Made by a program: the position numbers and the translations under genes. Shown here one piece after another: positions 1 through 5,259 of a DNA stretch of 5,259 nt. The stretch is taken from NCBI GenBank assembly GCA_041591635.1, contig JBFHRO010000228.1, positions 1 through 5,259 on the forward strand, read 5' to 3'. The notes under the pieces are model-generated. The model worked only from the letters and a program-made list of their open reading frames with translations. It had not been told where the DNA came from and searched no databases. The stretch's first letter is position 1, and each line of letters opens with the position of its first letter. Origin of the DNA: JACKOD01 sp041591635. GTDB lineage: Bacteria > Pseudomonadota > Gammaproteobacteria > Pseudomonadales > Oleiphilaceae.

Positions 1-2858
1 ATCTTGAGCGCTGTGTGGCTTATGCCGACGCTTGCCTAGAGGCCGGCCGCACCTTGTCCACTTCCTCGCCGGCGGTGCCCGAACCGGACTGGTTGAGTGA
101 TGAGATTACGCAATGGATTAAGCTGATTGAGGTCACTGAAAAAGAAGACAACTATCAGACCGCACGCGATGCAGTGAATAGATGCGCTGCGGCGGTGGAT
201 AGTATCGCCGGGTTGCATGATGCTCACTTGCTGGTAACGAAGATAGCGTCAGCACTGGAGCAGAGAAATATTGGCGATTACAGCCGATGCCATGCAGATC
301 TGGTCGCACTGGAAGAAATTCGTTCAGCGCAGTTGCGCCGGACCGATATTGAAAACCGCCTTAACGCCCACGTGCCGTACCTGGTTTCAGATATGGCAGG
401 AAGCCTAGACGAAGCGGACTGGCATCAGCGTTTTTCCTCATGGGAAGAAACCTGGCTCTGGGCAGTAGCGGATAATTGGCTGGAAAAGCGTACTGACCTT
501 TCATATCAGCAACAGTTGTGGCGGCGACGTCATGATATAGATGCCATGATTGGTTGTTTGGTGGCTGAGGCAGCAGCGCTTCGTGCCTGGACGCATTTCT
601 TCAAGCGTCTTTCACCGCGGGAATCGGCTGCGCTGAAGAGTTGGCGCGAGGCGGTCAAAGCAATGGGCAAGGGAACCGGAAAGTCCGCCAAAATGGCGCG
701 GTTGCGCCAAGAGGCTCGCCAATACATGGATGCCTGTCGCGATGCCATTCCTATTTGGATCATGCCCCGTTATCTGGTGGCGGAAATGATTGATCCAGTA
801 CCGGGGCGATACGATCTGGTTATTGTGGATGAAGCCAGCCAACTCGGTATTGAAAGTCTTTTTCTATTTTATATCGCAAAAAAAATGGTGGTGGTCGGCG
901 ACGATCAGCAGATCAGCCCCTATGGCATTGGTATTGCCGATGAGGCGGTCGCGGGATTACAGGCACATTATCTGGAAGGCATTCCACACCGTCACGCACT
1001 GTCCCCACAAAGCAGCTTGTATGGCAATGCCAAAATTCGCTTCAGTCAGAATGTTGTCTTGCGCGAGCATTTCCGTTGCATGCCAGAGATTATTCAGTTT
1101 TCTAATGATCTCTGTTATGCCAGCAACGGTACCCCGTTGGATCCACTAAGAGCCTACCCGTCAAACCGTTTGCAGCCATTGGTGCTCAGGCATGTTGCTG
1201 ATGGCTATCGGACGGGAAGTAGTCAGCATGCCCAGAATATTCCCGAAGCAGATGCGATTGTCAGGCAGATTGTAGGTTGTATTGCAGATTCTCGCTACAA
1301 GGGAAAAACGATGGGCGTCATCAGCTTGCAGGGAGAGACGCAAGCAAAACTGATAGAGAGAAAGCTGCTAGAACAGCTGGAACCTGAGGTGATTGAAGAG
1401 CGCCAGCTGATCTGTGGCGATGCCTATGCATTCCAGGGCGACGAGCGACATATTATTTTTTTGAGTATGGTAGCAGCGCCGGGAGAAACACGCATCGGTG
1501 CCTTGACGGCAGATTCAGCACGACAACGTTTTAACGTGGCAGTCAGCCGTGCTCAGGATCAGTTGTGGCTATTCCATACCGCAACGCTTGATGTACTCAG
1601 TGATCTTTGTATGCGTTACCGTTTGCTGAAATACATGCTGGAGCCAAAGCGGGAATCTTCTGCCGAAGATAAACAATTGTTTGACTCTGAATTTGAGCGG
1701 GCAGTGTATCAGCGCATCAACGATCGTGGATTCCATGTCAGAACGCAGGTTTGTATTGGTGATCCGACAAACCATCGTTATAGGATTGATTTGGTGGTTG
1801 AAGGGATGCAGGGCCGACTTGCCGTCGAGTGTGATGGCGATCATTGGCATGGTCCTGATCGCTATGAACACGATATGACACGGCAGCGCGACCTCGAACG
1901 GGCGGGTTGGCAGTTTGTCCGCATTCGTGGTGGAGATTTTTATCGGGAACCAGAATCCGCCATGCAGCCAGTTTGGAGTGAGCTCGAAAGGTTAGGCATC
2001 CATCCCGGTGGAGTCGATTCTGCTGCTGCAGCACCGCCGGCTCCGGTTGATTTCAGTGCAGCAGAAAATGGCGGTGTTTTGGAAAATGTAGAGGATAACG
2101 AACCGGGGGCCTTAGTTGATGATACTGGTGAGGCTGTCATATTGGAAAAGCCGACCACCGCAATAGAATTTGAGAAAGAGTCTGATGAGGTTGGTACGGA
2201 AATCATATCTGAAGATCATCCAGAAAAAGTGCCTGATATGGATGATGAAGAGAAGATCTTTGCTATTCCCAATGAAGGGGGTAGTGCTCAGAAGGATCTG
2301 CTTGAGTTTGGAACGAGGCAGACTGATGAAAAGGTCGGTCGGTCAACTTATGTTGAGTACCGGGGTTCAATAAGCGCAGATCCTCGAAGCGTGAACGTCG
2401 ATACGTCAAAAGTGGCCGAAGGGTTGCTGCGAATTATCGAAGCTGAAGCGCCCATGCTCGCCAAGCGCGCCTATGACATTTATCTACGCAGTTGCGGAAT
2501 ACAGCGCATGGGAGGTGAGCTGCGTAAGACCATGAACAAAGCGTTGCAACGCCTGATCAGTGATGGACGTGTAATCAAGGAGGATGAGCTTGGGAAGGGT
2601 GGCTTGATGTACACAATTGTCCGCCCGAAGGGCAGCGCTGCTGTTTTGGTTCGTAGCAGAGGCCCAAGAGATTTTTCAGAGATCCCTCCCAGTGAGCTTC
2701 TGACAGTGGCGAGAAAGTTGGAGTCAGTTGATGGTATGAAGCAAGGTTCTGACGAACATCTGCGCGCTATTCTGGAGTATTTCGATCTTCGGAGACTGAC
2801 AATCCAGGTCGGTACCGCACTGTTGGATATTTTGGAAAAAGAGTATCCATATGTGTGA
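1..2858 (+). CDS. SF1 helicase (Upf1/Dna2-like) fused to Vsr/DUF559-like nuclease and DUF3320-like C-terminus; 5' end outside window
   Basis: The reading frame is open to the left edge (first full codon at base 3). Residues here count from the GTG at base 15, which is not the real start because the Walker A loop is missing. Visible helicase motifs are Walker B VIVDEAS (269-275), motif III VVGDDQQISP (293-302), motif IV LREHFRCMPEI (349-359), motif V FQGDE (473-477) and motif VI FNVAVSRA (506-513). A PD-(D/E)xK nuclease follows at about 556-665, with Asp592 in RIDLVV and Glu605/Asp607 in VECDGDHWH, like REase_MTES_1575/DUF559/Vsr. An acidic, low-complexity linker (about 666-785) leads to a winged-helix, DUF3320-like tail with GPRDFSEIPPSEL (883-895). 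Helicase motors of this type translocate on nucleic acid; the attached nuclease suggests cutting of bound DNA. Family members usually start with a DUF4011-like region, so perhaps a third or more of the protein is missing. A defence role is inference. All catalytic residues that can be seen are intact, so the gene appears functional. Confidence 0.9.
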   Translation, partial: LERCVAYADACLEAGRTLSTSSPAVPEPDWLSDEITQWIKLIEVTEKEDNYQTARDAVNRCAAAVDSIAGLHDAHLLVTKIASALEQRNIGDYSRCHADLVALEEIRSAQLRRTDIENRLNAHVPYLVSDMAGSLDEADWHQRFSSWEETWLWAVADNWLEKRTDLSYQQQLWRRRHDIDAMIGCLVAEAAALRAWTHFFKRLSPRESAALKSWREAVKAMGKGTGKSAKMARLRQEARQYMDACRDAIPIWIMPRYLVAEMIDPVPGRYDLVIVDEASQLGIESLFLFYIAKKMVVVGDDQQISPYGIGIADEAVAGLQAHYLEGIPHRHALSPQSSLYGNAKIRFSQNVVLREHFRCMPEIIQFSNDLCYASNGTPLDPLRAYPSNRLQPLVLRHVADGYRTGSSQHAQNIPEADAIVRQIVGCIADSRYKGKTMGVISLQGETQAKLIERKLLEQLEPEVIEERQLICGDAYAFQGDERHIIFLSMVAAPGETRIGALTADSARQRFNVAVSRAQDQLWLFHTATLDVLSDLCMRYRLLKYMLEPKRESSAEDKQLFDSEFERAVYQRINDRGFHVRTQVCIGDPTNHRYRIDLVVEGMQGRLAVECDGDHWHGPDRYEHDMTRQRDLERAGWQFVRIRGGDFYREPESAMQPVWSELERLGIHPGGVDSAAAAPPAPVDFSAAENGGVLENVEDNEPGALVDDTGEAVILEKPTTAIEFEKESDEVGTEIISEDHPEKVPDMDDEEKIFAIPNEGGSAQKDLLEFGTRQTDEKVGRSTYVEYRGSISADPRSVNVDTSKVAEGLLRIIEAEAPMLAKRAYDIYLRSCGIQRMGGELRKTMNKALQRLISDGRVIKEDELGKGGLMYTIVRPKGSAAVLVRSRGPRDFSEIPPSELLTVARKLESVDGMKQGSDEHLRAILEYFDLRRLTIQVGTALLDILEKEYPYV

Positions 2859-2872
2859 GGTAATTTTAAAAA

Positions 2873-2931
2873 TGCATATAACAAAGCGCTTCAGTCGGAC
2901 AAATTTTCCGGTGAGCAAGGCGTTAAAGCTC
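2873..2931 (+). repeat. attC-like (integron cassette recombination site) imperfect palindrome
   Basis: The R''-like box ATATAAC (2876-2882) and R'-like box GTTAAAG (2922-2928) flank an imperfect hairpin. The arms AGTCGGA/TCCGGT pair through G2894-A2899 with T2907-T2912. Further pairs are C2892-G2913, T2891-A2914, C2889-G2915, G2888-C2916, C2887-G2920 and G2886-C2921, with single unpaired bases at 2890 and 2893. AAC/GTT closes the outside. Unpaired bases on one arm, a short AAATTTT centre and a position 14 bases after a stop codon are all characteristic of attC sites. The mismatch between the outer parts of the R boxes is expected after cassette insertion, because the last six bases of R' come from the neighbour. 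At about 53-59 bases it is at or below the short end for attC, no integrase is visible, and it may be a degenerate or attC-derived intergenic repeat. Confidence 0.42.
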
Positions 2932-2981
2932 CGAGGTACCCACGACTTGTAGACACTCTGTATAGTTAGGTTGACCTATAT

Positions 2982-2987
2982 GGAGGT
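2982..2987 (+). promoter_or_regulatory. strong Shine-Dalgarno GGAGGT
   Basis: GGAGGT lies seven bases before the ATG at 2995, near-ideal spacing. It serves a 26-codon ORF rather than the rsuA start, which has only a weak GGA at 3048-3050. A possible -10 hexamer TATAGT lies upstream at 2961-2966, without a convincing -35 partner. Confidence 0.4.
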
Positions 2988-2994
2988 GCTTGCC

Positions 2995-3075
2995 ATGGCA
3001 CGTAAAAAAAACAGGCTTATCCTATCGCTGCTAGCCTGTGTCATACCGGAATTAGAATTATTTCATGAAGTCTGA
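2995..3075 (+). CDS. possible 26-residue leader peptide or truncated IS-derived ORF overlapping the rsuA start
   Basis: An ATG preceded by GGAGGT opens a 26-codon frame ending with TGA at 3073-3075. The peptide begins MARKKNR and continues with a hydrophobic stretch LILSLLACVI (residues 8-17). It overlaps the rsuA ATG (3065) by 11 bases in a different frame, so ribosomes finishing it would terminate almost on the rsuA start. This geometry fits translational coupling, which would explain how rsuA is translated with its poor ribosome site. The alternative is a remnant of an insertion sequence: a MARKK-type N-terminus after a good Shine-Dalgarno and a TGTAGACAC stretch (2949-2957) resembles the left end of some IS3-family elements, with the rest deleted. 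I do not recognise a family. The body of the peptide resembles neither a transposase nor a conserved leader that I know. Confidence 0.25.
   Translation: MARKKNRLILSLLACVIPELELFHEV
3003..3039 (-). terminator. candidate intrinsic terminator reading leftward
   Basis: A 7-base stem, ACAGGCT (3011-3017) and AGCCTGT (3033-3039), encloses a 15-base loop. On the minus strand the stem is followed directly by a run of eight T (A tract at 3004-3011, whose last base is also the outer base of the stem). That is the layout of a Rho-independent terminator for leftward transcription. No minus-strand gene is visible to its right, so its purpose is unclear. It could limit antisense transcription into the helicase gene, or on the + strand act as an mRNA hairpin before rsuA. 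The large loop weakens the call. Confidence 0.27.
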
Positions 3076-3781
3076 AACCAGCCGACTCGATCGTTTTATT
3101 AGCCAGAATAGTAAGTATTCGATTGCAGATACCCGTCTGCTTATTGCGCAAAAACGGATTCTGCTGGATGGCCGTGTGGCGCATTCCATTCAACAGAAAG
3201 TGACGAAATTCACCCGTGTTGTACTGGATGGCAACTGCTTAAAGGATCACAGCCCCGTTTATATGATGCTGAACAAGCCCAGGGGGGTGGTCAGCGCGAC
3301 CAAAGACCCTATGCACACCACCGTGCTGGATTTGATTCAGCACCCCCAGAAGGACGAGCTGCACATTGTCGGGCGGCTGGACTTCAATACCACGGGATTG
3401 GTGTTGTTGACCAACGATGGGGCCTGGTCGCGCCGGATCAGTTTACCCGAGACAAAGCTCGCCAAGACCTATGAGGTGACTTTGGCCAAGCCATTAAATG
3501 ATGAGTATGTTGCCGCGTTTCGAGAGGGTATCCATTTTGCGTATGAAAACATCACTACCCGGCCCGCACAGTTAGAGGTCCTCTCCGAGTACAGCGCCAG
3601 GCTCTCACTGACTGAGGGCAAGTACCATCAAGTGAAACGGATGTTTGGTTTTTTTCAAAACGAAGTGTTGTCACTGCATCGGGTTTCCGTGGGGCCTATT
3701 TCCCTGGCGGGGCTTGAGGTGGGCCAGAGCAGGCTGCTGACCACAAATGAGTTGGCGGCAACGGTGAATCACAGGGCTTGA
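3065..3781 (+). CDS. rsuA: 16S rRNA pseudouridine(516) synthase RsuA
   Basis: The 238-residue protein is close in length to E. coli RsuA (231). It would isomerise a uridine, by family U516 (E. coli numbering), to pseudouridine in 16S rRNA during 30S assembly in the cytoplasm. An S4 RNA-binding domain covers about residues 7-55. The catalytic domain shows YMMLNKPRGVVS (66-77), the catalytic aspartate Asp106 within GRLDFNTTGL (103-112), KTYEV (134-138) and LTEGKYHQVKRMF (182-194). These are the RsuA/RluB/E/F family motifs, and the overall match is best to RsuA. The ATG at 3065 is the only reasonable start: in-frame TAG codons lie at 3032-3034 and 3053-3055. The ribosome site is weak (GGA at 3048-3050, 14 bases away), and a short ORF with a strong site overlaps the start. 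RluE or RluF are less likely. The gene appears intact and is the first probable core gene after the accessory region. Confidence 0.92.
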   Translation: MKSETSRLDRFISQNSKYSIADTRLLIAQKRILLDGRVAHSIQQKVTKFTRVVLDGNCLKDHSPVYMMLNKPRGVVSATKDPMHTTVLDLIQHPQKDELHIVGRLDFNTTGLVLLTNDGAWSRRISLPETKLAKTYEVTLAKPLNDEYVAAFREGIHFAYENITTRPAQLEVLSEYSARLSLTEGKYHQVKRMFGFFQNEVLSLHRVSVGPISLAGLEVGQSRLLTTNELAATVNHRA

Positions 3782-3863
3782 TGAGCGCTAACATCACGCC
3801 ATAAATGCAAATCCAGGGCAGCGGTATCAGGCCCCGTTGCGATTGGCGACCTCTACCGGGCGG

Positions 3864-3873
3864 AGTGCGCACT
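3864..3873. repeat. 10-base palindrome and adjacent GCCAAT direct repeats in the rsuA-methyltransferase gap
   Basis: AGTGCGCACT is a perfect palindrome, extendable on both sides by CGG/CCG with one extra base on the right. Just downstream GCCAAT occurs twice, at 3881-3886 and 3892-3897, 11 bases apart, about one helical turn. These lie upstream of the candidate promoter of the next gene and could be regulator sites, but short repeats of this kind also arise by chance. Nothing else was found in the gap at 3782-3910, and there is no clear rsuA terminator. Confidence 0.2.
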
Positions 3874-3916
3874 GCCGCTTGCCAATATTAGGCCAATGTT
3901 CTGCTTATCCCGCAAT

Positions 3917-3931
3917 CTATCAGTATGATAG
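3917..3931 (+). promoter_or_regulatory. candidate -10 box embedded in a 15-base inverted repeat
   Basis: CTATCA-GTA-TGATAG is a perfect inverted repeat with 6-base arms. It contains TATGAT (3924-3929), one base from the sigma-70 -10 consensus. Transcription would begin near 3936, leaving a leader of about 28 bases to the ATG at 3964. No good -35 hexamer stands at the right distance, so a regulator may be involved. The overlap of symmetry and -10 suggests a repressor operator, which is inference. Confidence 0.35.
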
Positions 3932-3963
3932 TCGCCCTCTTACCCGATCAGGACAGATCAACC

Positions 3964-4686
3964 ATGCCCGCATTATTCGAAGAAATTGACAGCCAGTCCT
4001 CGCCCCTAGGTGAGATATCCCTGCGCAGACGGCGTATACCGGTGTTTGGTGACCGGGACATCTATGAAGTCAAACTCGGCGACGAGTTTTTAATGTCGAG
4101 CATGTTTGTTGAGGCCGAAGAGGCCCTGTCTACCCTTGGTCTGGCTGCCGTGCAGGGCGATAAGCTCAGTGTTGTGGTGGGGGGCTTGGGGCTGGGTTAC
4201 ACCGCCGTGGCAGCATTGAGAGACGAAAGGATTGCGGAGCTGCTGGTGGTCGAGGCCCTGAATACCGTTATAGGTTGGCATAAGGAAGAGCTGGTACCAC
4301 TGGGGAAAGTGCTCAACGGGGATACACGAAATCGCTACGTACTCGGCAGCTTCTTCGACCTGGCCACCGACCCCGGCGCGGGCTTCGACCCAAACAGCGC
4401 AGGTAAAAGGTTTGATGCCATTCTTTTAGACATCGATCATTCCCCCAGCGAATTCCTGAATTCAGCCAACGCCAGCTTTTATACCACCGCAAATCTGGCG
4501 CTGATGGCAGAGCAGCTGAAACCCGGGGGCGTGTTTGCCATGTGGTCGCAGAATCTGCCGGAAGAAGGGTTTGAAGGGTTGCTGGAAACGGTGTTTGAAC
4601 GTGTCGATTCCCACGCGGTGTCTTTTTACAACCCGTTTCAGGGGCGTGACTCCACCAACTCGGTGTATGTCTGTGTGAAGGGCTAA
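3964..4686 (+). CDS. spermidine-synthase-like SAM-dependent methyltransferase
   Basis: The 240-residue protein has a Rossmann-like class I fold related to the spermidine synthase family. Residues are numbered from the ATG at 3964. A beta-rich N-terminal section runs LGEISLRRRR (15-24) to DIYEVKLGDEFLMSSMFVEAEEAL (about 32-55). The nucleotide-binding motif I VVVGGLGLGYT (70-80) follows, then the acidic end of strand 2 VVE (95-97), SFFD (129-132), motif IV FDAILLDIDHSP (150-161) and LKPGGVFAMW (185-194). True spermidine synthases usually keep a characteristic GGGDG loop; here it is GGLGLG, so polyamine synthesis is doubtful and another transfer from SAM or decarboxylated SAM is possible. The substrate is unknown. 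An ATG 39 bases upstream (3925) is in frame, but it lies within a candidate -10 box and adds a low-quality N-terminus, so 3964 is preferred (GGA at 3951, 10 bases away). The gene is complete and apparently monocistronic. Confidence 0.83.
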   Translation: MPALFEEIDSQSSPLGEISLRRRRIPVFGDRDIYEVKLGDEFLMSSMFVEAEEALSTLGLAAVQGDKLSVVVGGLGLGYTAVAALRDERIAELLVVEALNTVIGWHKEELVPLGKVLNGDTRNRYVLGSFFDLATDPGAGFDPNSAGKRFDAILLDIDHSPSEFLNSANASFYTTANLALMAEQLKPGGVFAMWSQNLPEEGFEGLLETVFERVDSHAVSFYNPFQGRDSTNSVYVCVKG

Positions 4687-4733
4687 ACGTTTTGGCTCGA
4701 CATTTTTAGGGGCTGTAAAAAAATGGCTATCGT

Positions 4734-4750
4734 GGGGCGACTCGCGCCCC
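4734..4750. other. GC-rich hairpin after the methyltransferase gene
   Basis: GGGGCG (4734-4739) pairs perfectly with CGCCCC (4745-4750) around a five-base loop, 48 bases after the stop codon. No T run follows on the + strand, so it is not a classical terminator for the methyltransferase gene. On the minus strand a T7 run (4722-4716) lies 10 bases beyond the stem, too far for a standard intrinsic terminator. It may stabilise the mRNA 3' end. Confidence 0.25.
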
Positions 4751-4771
4751 GTTCCCATCAGGCCAATCTGA

Positions 4772-4785
4772 CCTCCGGCCGGAGG
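4772..4785. promoter_or_regulatory. perfect 14-base palindrome, candidate operator upstream of cheR
   Basis: CCTCCGGCCGGAGG reads the same on both strands. It sits 9 bases before a TATACT hexamer, exactly where an operator or activator site would lie relative to a promoter. Alternatively it forms a small structure in the DNA. The regulator is unknown. Confidence 0.3.
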
Positions 4786-4794
4786 AAACCCGAC

Positions 4795-4800
4795 TATACT
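4795..4800 (+). promoter_or_regulatory. candidate -10 box TATACT for the cheR gene
   Basis: TATACT differs from TATAAT at one base and lies in the context CGACTATACTTCCC. The closest -35-like hexamer, CTGACC at 4768-4773, is 21 bases away, too far for standard spacing, so the promoter would need help or a different sigma factor. The implied leader to the ATG at 4916 is about 110 bases. It has no obvious riboswitch or gene, only short GC-rich complementarity such as CGGGG/CCCCG. Confidence 0.3.
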
Positions 4801-4915
4801 TCCCGGGGCGAGCGTCAGCTGCACAGGGCAGAGCAGTTGAGTCTGACCGGATACCAGGTCTCCCCGAGCATGGACCCGCACCGCTACGCTGTGCTAACCC
4901 CGATAGAAAGCCGAT

Positions 4916-5259
4916 ATGGACGAGAGCCTTTGCAAGCAAGCCGGAAACCTGATTGCCGAGCGGACGGGGTTGGCGGTTCGCGAGCTGGACGATGCGCTGC
5001 TGGCCAAGGTGGTGCAGCAGCGGGTCAGGGAGCTGCAACTCTCGGGGGTGGAACAGTACTGCCAGTTTCTCCGCTCGGACAACAACGCCCGGCGTGAGCG
5101 GGAGGTGCTGGTTGTTCCCCTGACCAGCGGCGAAACCTATTTTTTTCGCGACAGCGGCCAGCACAGGCTCCTCCAGGAGAAAATCCTTCCCGAACTACTT
5201 GAGCGCCGCGAGCCAGAGCGCTCATTGCGTATCTGGAGCGCCGCCTGCTCTAGCGGCGA
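4916..5259 (+). CDS. cheR: CheR-type protein-glutamate methyltransferase, 3' end outside window
   Basis: The first 114 codons are present and the frame is open at the right edge. The N-terminal helical CheR domain covers about residues 5-65 (GNLIAERTGLAVRELDDALL, 10-29). It is followed by the linker-strand motif LTSGETYFFRD (69-79) and the beginning of the SAM-binding domain, RIWSAACSSG (105-114), at the family's usual position for CheR motif I. CheR transfers methyl groups from SAM to glutamates in chemoreceptor cytoplasmic domains, tuning adaptation. The start is fixed by an in-frame TAG at 4904-4906, with the ATG the first start after it; the ribosome site (AGAAAG, 4905-4910) is weak. The ET-preceding residues SG replace the TN of classical flagellar CheR. 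Similar variants occur in alternative chemosensory systems (Wsp-like, often with C-terminal TPRs). A chemosensory operon may continue to the right. Confidence 0.87.
   Translation, partial: MDESLCKQAGNLIAERTGLAVRELDDALLAKVVQQRVRELQLSGVEQYCQFLRSDNNARREREVLVVPLTSGETYFFRDSGQHRLLQEKILPELLERREPERSLRIWSAACSSG

Noticed and set aside
15..17. GTG at base 15 as the true start of the helicase gene
   Set aside because: The frame is open to the window edge, no ribosome site precedes it, and the essential Walker A region would be missing.
666..686. GKGTGKS in the helicase protein (residues 218-224) as a Walker A P-loop
   Set aside because: The first glycine of GxxxxGK[ST] is replaced by Met217, and the site is only about 50 residues before Walker B. 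In SF1 helicases of this type the P-loop is expected far upstream, outside the window. The motif lies in a Lys/Arg-rich helix typical of the segment before the WIMP stretch.
790..1149. Other overlapping open frames inside the helicase gene on both strands (for example 790-1149, and 2480-2884 on the minus strand)
   Set aside because: They lie within a gene with continuous conserved motifs, have no ribosome sites or recognisable domains, and have the composition of shadow frames.
2020..2040. Short GCTGCTGCAGCA repeat as a regulatory palindrome
   Set aside because: It encodes an alanine run in the low-complexity linker, which explains the repeat.
3925..3963. ATG at 3925 as the methyltransferase start
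   Set aside because: It falls inside a candidate -10 box and inverted repeat, has no Shine-Dalgarno, and the added 13 residues precede the family's usual MPALFEEID-like beginning.
4723..5164. Frames of 124 and 145 codons across the methyltransferase-cheR gap (4723-5097 plus strand, 4727-5164 minus strand)
   Set aside because: Both overlap the well-supported CheR start in other frames. Their translations are Arg/Gly/Pro-rich without domain features, as expected from GC-rich shadow frames.

Overview
The window looks like chromosomal DNA from a gammaproteobacterium, plausibly a marine or environmental pseudomonad-, Cellvibrio- or Alteromonas-like lineage. The evidence is the RsuA sequence, the short stand-alone spermidine-synthase-fold methyltransferase with its N-terminal LGEISLRRRR block, and the CheR-type start at the right edge. 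This placement rests on family resemblance only; no rRNA or other taxonomic marker is present.

Left part (1-2858): the 3' portion of a very large gene on the + strand. It encodes the C-terminal ~950 residues of a superfamily 1 (Upf1/Dna2-like) helicase fused to a Vsr/DUF559-like PD-(D/E)xK nuclease and a C-terminal DUF3320-like winged-helix region. The Walker A half lies upstream of the window. Proteins of this layout are typical accessory genes and are suspected of anti-mobile-element or anti-phage roles.

Junction (2859-3064): 14 bases after the helicase stop there is a roughly 55-base imperfect palindrome resembling an integron attC site. It is followed by a possible short leader ORF with a very strong Shine-Dalgarno, which overlaps the start of the next gene. 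This stretch appears to be the boundary between an accessory segment and ordinary chromosome.

Right part (3065-5259): three separately spaced genes, all on the + strand. They are rsuA (16S rRNA pseudouridine-516 synthase, complete), a spermidine-synthase-like SAM-dependent methyltransferase (complete), and the first 114 codons of a CheR-type chemoreceptor methyltransferase cut by the window end. Gaps of about 180 and 230 bases separate them, and each holds a candidate promoter with an inverted repeat, so they look independently transcribed rather than operonic. By eye, G+C rises from the helicase gene toward the CheR gene, consistent with different histories. I see no functional link among the right-hand genes beyond two of them being methyltransferases, and no CRISPR array, tRNA, rRNA or intact insertion sequence.
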